Shown piece by piece: positions 37,901-49,900 of a DNA stretch of 64,000 bases. The notes beneath the pieces were generated by a model. That model saw only the letters and a list, made by a program, of their open reading frames with translations. It was not told the origin of the DNA and did no database searches. Position 1 is the first letter of the stretch. Every line of letters begins with the position of its first letter. The stretch is from Saxidomus purpurata (taxonomy: Eukaryota; Mollusca; Bivalvia; Venerida; Veneridae), in NCBI GenBank assembly GCA_022818135.1, contig JAFMSR010000002.1:48275706-48339705 (forward strand), in the 5' to 3' direction. The translations under genes were made by a program, and so were the position numbers.

Positions 37901-40900
37901 ATAAAGATACAAAAAAAATGAAAATCGCAACGCGATTGTTTTCTTTCTTCTGACATGATTAATGCTGTATAGATCTGTAAAAATATAAATTAATATCTAT
38001 TAATTTCAACGTTATTTCTTATTTCAACTAAAAATTTAACATCGTCATACTATTTAAAAGATATTTAGACAGAAAACAAAAAAAGACCGCTGTGCATGCA
38101 GTTTTATTTAAGTTAACATGGACCATATGTGTATTTAGGTCGGTGCAGTTAATTATCACGCCTGTATATTAAAACTATTAATCGTTGCAGAGATTATTAC
38201 ATATTTTAAATCATATCCCCATTTAGACAAAAGGGGAAACATTAAAAGGGTTTAAGTAAAATATATTTAAAACTGTTACCGTACCATTTCATGAAAGAAA
38301 ATAATCGCCGAGTGAATGTGTCTGTCGTTTACTTTTTTCATTGATCATTCTAAATAATAACTTTTAAATATATTTGAATGATTAAAAGAATAATATATTA
38401 TTAAACATCAGTAAATGGCTTTTAACAATCTTGTTAAAGTGATTTATAAAACAATTATAAATGATAGATCAATATATCAGTATATATCACTTATGCAGTG
38501 GCGTGTAACTGCCCCCTCAGTTGCTAATACGGTCTATATTCATTGATGTCGCGCATGCGCAGAGGTCTGTGAAAAACCGGTATTAGTGTTTCACAGGTCA
38601 TTTTCACAGAAGCTTTAGAACAATTACAAATATAAGAGAATCTCTTGTAGGACAAATTTATGTTTTATGTCACCTTGTATCCAATCTTAATAGAGAACTT
38701 GTTTCACAATCAAGATAAAGTAAACTAGACCTATCACTAAATGTGATTAATACCCCCGAAAGACTGCTTTATAAACTGAGGAAGTTCGTAGTAACAGAAT
38801 ACCTTGCAAAAAAACAACTAAAATAAAGATATTGTTCTTGGCAATAACTCTGTAATTAGTCAAGATAGAGTAATGGTTCTTGTACACTGCACATCCTCTC
38901 AATGTACATGACCATTGTATGAAGTTAAATTGAATTCCAACCAGTAGTTTTCAAGTAACGCTCCGGACAAGGAAAAGTAACAAAGGGCAATAACTCTGAA
39001 ATGAGTCAAGATAGAGTTATGGTTCCTGTGCACTGCACTTCCTCTCAATGTACGTGACCATTGAATGAAGTTAAATTGAATTCCAAGTAGCAGTTTTCAA
39101 GTTATGCCCCAGACAAGGAAAAGTAACGAAGGGCAGTAACTCTGAAATGAGTCAAGGTAGAGTTATGGTTACTGTGCACTGCACTTCCTCTCAATGTACG
39201 TGACCATTGTATGAAGTTGTACTGAATTCCAACCAGTAGTTTTCAAGTAATGCTCCGGACAAGGAAAAGTAACAAAGGGCAATTACTCTGTAATTACTCA
39301 TGATAGAGTTATGGTTTTTGTACACTGCACTTCATCTCAATGTACCTGACCATTGTATGAAGTTGCATTGAATTCCCAACAGTTGTTTTCAAGTTATGCT
39401 CCAGACAAGGAAAAGTTACAAAGGGCAATAACTCTGTAATGAGTCAAGATGTAGTTATGGATCTTGTGCCCTGCACTTCCTCCCAGTGTGCTTGACCATT
39501 GAAGTTGTATTGAATTCCAAGTAGTAGTTTTCAAGTTATGCTCCGGACAAGGAAAATGCAACAGACCGCCTGACCGACCGACCGACAGACCAACCGACCA
39601 ACCACCGGGTGACTCCTATCTTCGTTTCACGGGTATAATTAGTTTATTAAAAAAATACTACTTATTATTTAATCATCTTCAGTACCTGCATGCTTCAAAA
39701 CTGCATTTTTTCATGGAGTGGATATAACTCGAGTATCTACCTGAAAGAGAGCCTGACTGATTGCTGCTGTCATCTTTCCACCATAAGATTCTGAGAATAT
39801 ATAAAATGGAACTTCCTGAAAATGCAAGAGAACTGGTATGATAAGTCAATACACTGTCACTTGAAAATATACAAACCATGCATAGAGATAATTAAAGCAG
39901 CAGATATTAATAGTCAGAAAAGCTGCAATGTACTGAAGAGACTTATTTGACAGAGTGTTTTTAACATCAGAGTCAACACAACCACTGAACTTGAGCTTAT
40001 TTAACCTGTTTTCTGAAAAACTTTCAATGCTTATTCAGATAACTTGATAATTTGATAATTTTAAATGTTTTACTCTGATTTTGCTTTGAATCGTTATAAT
40101 ATTGAAATATTACTTACTTCTACTGTTTTAGTATAATATTCATATCATTTTTGAAAGGCTTAATTTTTTCCCTATAATAACTTCATTAAATAGTTTGTAC
40201 AAAATGTTGTAAGAATTATATCATATTAAATTTTGAAAAAATTATACCTGAAACTGCAAAGATTTTTTCATAAAGAATGTTGTTAAAGTGACCATCATAT
40301 CAGCTGCAATACCAGCAACATCATGTGTGTATGCCATCTTGTTATCTACATAGCTGTAGCCAGTTCCAACTGGATTGTCCACAAACAGTAAACTTGTTGT
40401 TTGTAACTGTGATAGGCATGTATAAAAATAACTTGTAAAACAGACAGTAAATTCACCTTTACAAATTCCTGCAGAAATAACAAGAGCTGTCTCATGACAG
40501 CATGCTGGACTATTCGAGGGCTTGTCAGTAAAATGAGTTTTTGTCTAAGAATAAGTTTAACTGTGCAAGCATTAATGTGAAATTTATAAAACAACAAGAG
40601 CTGTCACACATTAGTGACAAATGCCCCCAAGGTAGTGATGCTTGTGCATTGCACTACTATTAATTGCCTCAATTACCTATATTCAAAATTTGGTATAAAA
40701 TCATTGGTCATTGAAGTAAGGTGATATGACAGAAAATATACAGAAAGAAAGGCAGATTATTCACAAATACAGCAATAAAAGGTTATGGTTCTTGGGCACT
40801 GCACTTTTCTTAAATGTCCTCTCTCACTGTATCCAATTTGAATGAATTTCCACCAGCACTTAATAAAGAGTACTGCTCTGGACAAGAAAATATAAGAAAG

Positions 40901-43900
40901 TGGATGATTAATACAAGAGGGCCAAGATGGCCCTATATCGCTCACCTGAGACCTACTTATGACCATATATGACTAAAGTTCAACCCTAAACTATATATCA
41001 TGAACCAAACATTCTTTTTGACCTTGACAAGACAAACCTTCTGGCCAATTTACATGATGAATGGCTATAAAATGCGACTTCTACAGTACCAACAAGGTTT
41101 TCCTCAGAATTGACCTGGTGACTTAGTTTTTAATGCCTTGTGATCCACACATATATTCTGACCAATTTTCATTATGATTGGGTAAATATCACCTGTATTG
41201 CATACATATAGTTTTAAACCAGGTGACCTAGTTTTTGACCTCAGATGACCCATATTCAACCTAAATCTTATTAAGGCAATTACTGTATAAGTACTATTTT
41301 TGGCGGGGGTTTTATTTTGGCTATATTGGCGGTCACTCTTAGTAGCGCAAAATCTAAACACCGCCATTTTAAATCACAGCCGTTTTTATACACCACCAAT
41401 ATGCAGTCAAAGGGAAGCAACTCAACGAGTAATATAAATCTATCAACAATAAAGTAAAATAAAATATAATTACACACATAATTGCCATATATTTATGTTT
41501 ATTGTAAATGGCCAAAACAACTTGCTTGAAACAAAAAATAGCTGTTTCATCATAAAGAGGTGTGATAAATTCAACCCTGTATGCAATTAAAAGGTATACA
41601 ATGTATTGTTTTCTTGTTTGGCTTAAGGCGACCTGAGTGGCCTGATGTGTTTTACACTAGATAACAATAGTAGTAAAGGTTTGTATAATGCAATGAAAGC
41701 TGAGTATCAACTCAATAATAAAGTTTGTGTAATTTTTTGCCTTGAATTTCGCTTAGGTCGTATTTTCGAGCAATTGTGTTACAATTTCCAAAGGATAATT
41801 TGACTAGATCTATTACATCGATTGAATACACACTCAATCATATCATTTGAAAAGTCAATTAGCAGTGACATATCAAAATGAAAAACGGAGGGTAATCACG
41901 AACGATCAAAATGTCTACTGAAAGAGTGACATTCATTCCAGTTCAAGGTTTTATTTTAGCGGGCTGTGGTCGAGGCGGAGGTTAAATTTTGGCAGTTGAT
42001 GTGATTTCCACCAACTTAAGACATCGCCAATTCAAAACACTTTAAAAAACGCCAATATTTGGCTTCGCAGATTTAAAGCGCTATACAGTATACTGACCAA
42101 GTTTCATGAACAAGAACAAGTGACAAATGCCCCCGAAAGAGGTGTCTCACAGCCTTTGTCCTCTCCATGTGCTATATAATTGTGGTTTGTAATTTTAAAA
42201 TCCTTACATGAATGACAGAGTTACCATGCATACAGTATTCCATTACCTTCAAACTCTAAGTGTGACCTTGACCTTTGAGATAGGGAAGTGGGTTTTGCAT
42301 GCCACACGTTGTCTTGGTGTGCTAGACATTTGTACCAAGTTATTTTAAAATCCTTCAATGCATGACAAAGTTACAGTCCGGACACGAGTGTGTGCATATA
42401 TAGAGGATTCCATGACCTTCAAACTCTAATTGTGACCTTGACCTTTGAGGTAGGGATGTGGGTCTTGCACACGACACTTGTGCCAAGTCATTTCAAAATT
42501 CTTCAATGCATGACAAAGTTAAAGTCCGGACACGAATGTGTGCATATATACAGGAGTACATTACCTTTAAACTCTAAGTGTGACCTTGACCTTTGAGGTT
42601 GGGACATGGGTCTTGCACGCCACACGTCGTCTTGGTGTGCTAGATATTTGTATCAAGTTATTTTATAATCTTCAATGCACGACAAAGTTACAGTCCAGAC
42701 ACAAATGTGTGCATATATAGAGGATTCTATAACCTTCAAACTCTAAGCGTGACCTTGACCTTTAAGGTAGGGATGTGGGTCTTGCAGGCGACATGTCGTC
42801 TTGATGTGCTAGAGATTTGTGTCAGTTATTTTAAAATCCTTCAATGCATGACAAAGTTACAGTCCGGACATGAACTTGTAAGTGGGAAGGCACGAACGGA
42901 CGGACGTACTCACTTTATCCCTTTGATCTTTCTTTGATCTTTTTTAACCCCAGAATAGAATTATTTAACCCCACAATACCATTTTTAACCCCATTATGAT
43001 GGAATGAACTGAAACAACCTCACAACAGATGTACTCCAACCCTAACCCCCCTTATGTCTACTGGGCATGTACGGACGGACGGATGGACAAAGCGATCCCT
43101 ACGTATTGCCTTTTCTCCGAAAGGGCGACACAAAAAGCTCACCCTGGCGAAGCCAGGTGAGCTAGAAATGCAATGAAGTCATGAACATTCAAGGAGACAT
43201 ACAGTGTATGTTGGAGACAGACTGAATGAAGACAAGGAGACATACAGACTGTATGAAGACAAGGAGACATACAAACTGTATGAAGACAAGGAGACAAACA
43301 GTGTATGGTGGAGACAGACTGTATGAAGACAAGGAGACATACAGACTACATGAAGACTAGGAGACATACAAACTGTATGAAGACAAGGAGACATACAGAC
43401 TGTATGAAGACAAGGAGACATACAGACTGTATGAAGACATACAGACTGTATGAAGACAAGGAGACATACAGTGTATGGTGGAGACATACTGAATGAAGAC
43501 AAGGAGATATACAGACTGTATGAAGACAAGGAGACATTTATACTGTATGAAGACAAGGAGACATACAGTGTATGAAGACAATAAGACACACAGATTATCA
43601 GACAAAGAGACATACCCATGTTGTGTTTCTTGGATTGAGATGAGCATCTAAGGGTCCAATCTCCTCAAAGTTTCCAAATCCTGTACCAGAACCTCCTGGA
43701 CCTCCCTGTAAACATATACACACTCTGTCATTATGCCAAAGTCTTCACAGCATAAGATGTAAAGAAACTGAAAGAGTATGTTATACAAGAGGGCCAAGAT
43801 GGCCCTATATCGCTCACCTTGGTACAAGTCCACTTGCCTGGTGGAAGATCACTAGATAATGTTATATACCAAATAGGTTTTCCTATATACGTCTATGTAT

Positions 43901-46900
43901 GTCCCCCCCCCCTGGGCAAGGTTAATTTTGACCCCAAAGTCATAATTTGAACAAACTTGGAAGAGGTCTACTAGGCAATGCTACATGCCAAATATCTAAG
44001 CTCTAGGCCCTGTGGTTTCAGAGAAGAAGATTTTTAAAGTTTTTCCTATATAAGCCTTTGTACAAAGAAGTGACTCCCCGTGCGGGGTCAATTTTGATCC
44101 GGGGGTCATAATTTGAACAATCTTGGTAGCGGTCCACTAGCCAATGCTACTTGCCAAATATTTAAGCTCTAGGCCTTGTGGTTTCAGAGAAGATTTTTAA
44201 AGTTTTTCAGTTAGAATTGTCATCACTTCAGACTGTATTTGGCTACACATTTTTCAGGAGTCTGAAGGACAGATGTTCTCGGTTCTCATTGCTCTGCTAT
44301 TGTTTGTCTGTCTACAAGAAATGTAATAGACTTTGTAACACCCACAAAACTGGAAATTAAAAAAATGTAACAAAACATGTACCTTAGTAACAGTTTACTG
44401 TTCCCCATAGCCTCTCTTTTTCAACAGGAGATGTTTGTAAAACATGTATGCCCCCTGATGGCAGGCAAATGGCCAATTAGTAGTTTTACAATAAAGGTCA
44501 TCGTGACCTGTTAACCTCAAAATCAATAGGGTTTATCTACTCTACACCTAAGACCTTGAAGCATCTTTAGTTATTTATCGGACAAGGTTTTTCTGTTGAC
44601 TTTCACTGTGACCTTAATCTTTCACCTGGTCACCTCAAAATCAGTATGTGTCATCTGCTTGTCATGACCAACCAACCTACCAAGTTTGAGGAACCTAGAC
44701 CAAATATTTCTCTAGTTATTGATTGGGCAAACGACATGTGCAAACCAATATGTAACACCTCCATCTTCAAAACATTTTGCCCAGGACAGACAACAGAACA
44801 GTTTCTCCTATCTGAAGTTATGATAACATTTTATATCAAACTGTCAGATTTTGGCATCTTACATTGTATTGTTGTTAAACTTTCTCAGGTTTTTTTTTCA
44901 AAACACAATTGTAAGACACACGTTAAGATTTAAATTATATTTTCCATACCTGTAGCCACATGACAAGTGGTGCCTGCTGGAAACCTTCTGGTGATGTTGT
45001 GTAGTACAGCCAGTAGAACATATGTGCTCCCTCACGAACATCCACATAACTCCACTCCTGCTTTGGTTCAGCACTGTGTTGTACATACTTCAACGGTTCT
45101 GCAAGAAAACTTATAACAAACCTGTGATCACAAATTACCGCATATTACTAGTGGATGGGGTAAAACAGTAATACCATTGACCTGTATAAAGCTTAAAACA
45201 TCAATGTGCTAAAGCCAACAGTCAAGGAGATTACATGAGGTACAACTCTTATGCTCAATGTCTCGCTAGTTCTGTTTTAGTTCTTACAGTCAATTTGTGA
45301 TCACTTGAAATGCCAAGGGATTGTAATATTATTTGGAGTGAGGGCATCTTCAAGTTAACCCATCCGACTGTTCATATGGAATAACTCTATCGTTACACCC
45401 CTGGTGACTTCGTAATAAGTATTTATTACAAAAATTTTAAACACTCAATTAGATGTGTGTCAAATATGCCTTGAACATGTGAAACATATTTAAAACTAGA
45501 CCTATCACTACTAAATGTGATTAATACCCACGAAAGACTGCTTTATAAACTGAGGAAGTTCGTAGTTACAGAATACCTTGCAAAACAAACTAAAATAGAG
45601 ATATTGTTCATGGCAATAACTCTGTAATTTGTCGAGATAGAGTTATGGTTCTTGTACACTGCACTTTTTCTCATTATGCTGGACCATTGTATGAAGTTGT
45701 ACTGAATTCTAACTGGTTGTTTTCAAGTTATGCTCTGGACAAGAAAAGTTAAAAAAGGGCAATAACTCTATAATAAGTCAAAATGGAGTTATGGTTCATT
45801 TGCATTGCACTTCCTCTCATTGTGCTTGACCATTGTATGAAGTTGTCTTAAATTCCAACCAGTAGTTTTCAAGTTATGTTCCAAAGAAGGAAACATAACA
45901 AAGGGCAATAACTCTGTAATGAGTCCAGATAGAGTTATGGTTCCTGTGCTCTGCACTTCCTCTCAATGTACTTGATCAATGTATGAAGTTAAATTGAATT
46001 CCAACTAGTAGTTTTCAAGTTATGCTCGAGACAAGGAAAAGTAACAATGGGCAATAACTCTGTAATAAGTGATGATAGAGTTATGGTTCTTGTGCTAAAC
46101 CATTGTATGAAGTTGTATTGAATTCCAGCCAGTAGTTTTCAAGTTATGCTCCGGACAAGGAAAAGTAACAAAGGGCAATAACTCTGTAATTACTCAAGAT
46201 GGAGTTATGGTTCTTGTACACTGCACTTCCTCTCAATGTGCTTGACCATTGTATGAAGTTGTATTGAACTCCAACAAGTAGTTTTCAAGTTATGCTCCGG
46301 ACAAAGAAAATGCAACAGACCGCCTGACCAACCAACCACTGGGTGACTCGCATAATTATCAACATCTATTGTAAGATGCCTAAGCTGACACAATTATGCT
46401 GAGACAAGCTGGCACCATAATTTAATCAAAGATGTGATTTTCGAGTGATTGAGACATCAATTAACAGTTTTGGGACTAATGGGATAAAACATTTTTTTGA
46501 ATTATCATATTTTTGAGTCATCGTGTATGTCGAGAAACAGGTATTGCGTTTCATTTCTATTGAAACTAGACCTATCACTAAATGTGATTAATACCCCCAA
46601 AATACTGCTTTATAAACTGAGGAAGTTCATAGTAACAGAATACCTTGCAAAAAAACTAAAATAGAGATATTGTCCTTGGTAATAACTATGTAATTTGTCA
46701 AGATAGAGTTATGGTTCTTGTACACTGCACATCCTCTCATTGTGTTGGATCATTGTCCTTTTTGTATCACTTCTCAACAACAAGAGGGCCATGATGGCCC
46801 TATATCGCTCACCTGACTACCATTGGCTATATGATTCTAACAGAATACACTTTGTGCCAGGTGAGCTAAAAACTACATGTAATACAGTTTTCCTATTGTA

Positions 46901-49900
46901 GTAACAGTGACCTGGAGCCCTAAAATACACAGACACTTGGGTTAAGTAGAGCGATTCTGGCCCAATTGTGTCTATCTTGTATTTTTTTTTCATATTCACA
47001 TACTATAAGAACCCAGTTTACACACTGAACAGGTTTAGTTACTCAAAGGATACATTTAAACAAAATTTTTTTTCACTATATGTCTCTATAAACCACAAGA
47101 TACCAGACTCCAATGAAAAGCAGAAATTTTTAATACATTTTTTGGCATTTCAGAACATTTCATCTCTAAACAGTGATTATAAACAGGTAATTACTGATCA
47201 TGTTAATAGAAGTTCTATCGAAGGACAGTTTCATATACCATTAATAACTGAAAAATATGTACAAGACGGACTTAATTCATTAGACATTGATAAATCAACA
47301 GGTCTTGATGGATTAAGTGCTAGGTTCCTGAAAATAAGTTCAAGTGTTATATCTAAACCTTTGACCAAAATCTTTAATTTAAGCATAAAACAAGGCATAT
47401 TTCCAAAAACATTTAAACTAGCCAAAGTTACACCCATCTTTAAAAAGGGGTCCAAATCTGATAAAAACAACTACAGACCAATTTCAGTATTACCTGTTGG
47501 AAAAGCATGTCTCAGACAATCTCAAACATTTTCTTGAGAAAAACATCTTGCTACATGTAGATCAATCTGGTTTCAGAACAAATCATTCCTGTGAAACTGC
47601 ACTTAATAATTTAATAGATGACACTTTACAATGGTTTCAGTCATACTTAGCAGACAGGTCTCAAAAAGCATGTATTGAAAATAATCTTTCAACAGCAATA
47701 AGTATATCATCTGGTGTGCCACAAGGCTCAGTTCTAGGTCCCATTTTATTTATCATCTACATTAATGACCTACCATTACATCTTAATAATTCTAAAACCG
47801 ATATGTTTGCTGATGACACAACTATTACAGTTAAAGGTCAAACAGTTGAAGAAGTTCACCATATTTTACAAAAAGAACTAGATACTGTACAGAAGTGGTG
47901 TGACAACAATTCTATGGTTCCAAATGCACAAAAAACTAAAGCAATGTATATATCATCATCAACTCGCATTCAAAACAAAATTAGAGCTATCACTAAATGT
48001 GATTAATACCCCCAAAAGACTGCTTTGTAAACTGAGGAATGTTGTAGTAACAGAATACCTTGCAAAAAAAAACTAAAATAGAGATATTGTTCTTGGCAAT
48101 ACCTCTGTGAATTCCAACCAGTAGTTTTCAAGTTATGCTCCAGACAAGGAAAAGTAACAAAGGGCAATAACTCTGTAATGCGTCAAGAAAGAGTTATGGT
48201 TCTTGTGCACTGCACTTCCTCTCAATGTGCTTGACCATTGTATGAAGTTGTACTGAATTCCAACTAGTAGTTTTCAAGTTATGCTCCGGACAAGGAAAAT
48301 GCAACAGACCGCCTGACTGACCGACCGCCCGCCCACCCGACCGACCAACCACCGGGTGACTCCTATATACCACCCAAACTTCGTTTCAGGGGTATAATTA
48401 AAATGTCACAGACCACCCAGTTAAACCTCAAAGATCAGACAATTGAATATACTCACTCAGAAAAACTTCTTGGAATACAAGTTGATAGTCTTAAATGGAA
48501 AATACAGGCTCAAAAAGTGTAATTCTCTGCTATATTTACTCATACGGATAAAACAATATCTGAATATTCACTCACGAAAACTCTTTTTCAATGGCTATAT
48601 ACTACCACACCTAGATTACTGCTGTACTATATGGGGAAATCTTAGTGATGAATTAACAAATGATTTATTCAAAGAATTAGGATGGATGAAATTCAGTGAT
48701 AGAGTTAACTTCAAGAAAGCAATTTTAGTATATAAATCATTAAATGAAGATAATTCACCATTATACATGAAAAACAAATTCCAAATGTCAAATTCAACTC
48801 ATAACTTCAACTTAAGATCAGCCAATAACTGTGATCTTTATGTCCCCAAACCCAATATAGTTTTATAGAAAGTCACTATCCTACTCGGGTCCAAAAGTAT
48901 GGAATGCTCTTCCATTAAATATATACAAAGGCTGAAACTTTAACATCATTTAAAAAATTATATTTACAGTGGTTCTTTACTACTTTAGACTTAGTAACTT
49001 ACATATGTATTTGCTGTAAATTCATTACTTATTAATCATAGTAACATACCTATTTTGTGTGGGACTTTAATGTTATATTTTATAATGTTCTCTTATTACA
49101 TTGTAAATGTTCTATGTATCCTATGTTTGAAATCTCTAATTTTCTATGTGAATTATGTTAAATCTTTTTTATAATGTTTGTAAATATGTACATGTATATA
49201 ATAGAGGCCCACATGGAAGATTGGGTCCACCAAATGTAAATAAAGACTTTATTTTATTATTATTATTTTATTATTATTATAGTGTGTATACTGGGTTCTT
49301 ATAGTATGTGAATATGAAAAAAAAAAAAAGATAAACACAATTGGGCCAGAATCGCTCTACTGAACCAAAGTGTCTGTGCTAAAATACAATCCAACTAAAG
49401 ATATTCATGAATATTTCTTATACACTAAGTTTGGTTGCACTGGTGGAAGATCACTAGACAATGTTATAAACCAAATAGGTTTTCCTATATACATCTTTGT
49501 AAAACAAATGACCCCCCCCCCCAAGTAAAAGGCCAATTTTGACCATAGGGGCATAATTTTAACAAACTTTGGAGAGGTCTACAAGGCAATGCTACATGCC
49601 AAATATCTAAGCACTAGGCCTTGTGGTTTCAGAGAAGATTTTTAAGTTTTACCTATATAAGCCTATACAAAACTAAGTGACACCCCGCGCGGGGTCAATT
49701 TTGATCCCAGGTGCGTAATTTGTAGGCCTTGTGGTTTCAGAGAAGAAGATTTTTTTTTAAAGATTTTCCTATGTTAGCCTATGTAAAACTAAGTGACCCC
49801 CCTTGCCAGGTCAATTTTGACCCGGGGGTCATAATTTGAACAATCTTGGTAGAGGTCCACTAGCTAATACTGCATGCCAAATATCTAAGCTCTAGGCCTT

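Larger units (their letters stand above)
46928..49378. mobile_element. TIR element with ~98-bp inverted repeats enclosing a LINE
   Basis: Left repeat 46928-47026 and right repeat 49281-49378 are near-identical inverted copies (CACAGACACTT, AGAGCGATTCTGGCCCAATT, CATATTCACATACTATAAGA). The direct repeat CTAAAATA lies outside both (46920-46927, 49379-49386). An 8-bp duplication fits hAT-like or similar DNA transposons. All the space between the repeats is LINE sequence, itself holding an A element. Confidence 0.82.

Noticed and set aside
43179..43647. Long open frames on both strands (up to 146 codons) with repeated LSSYSLYV-type peptides
   Set aside because: They are produced by a 27-bp tandem repeat whose unit is divisible by three; the region is intronic and lies next to a proven splice donor.
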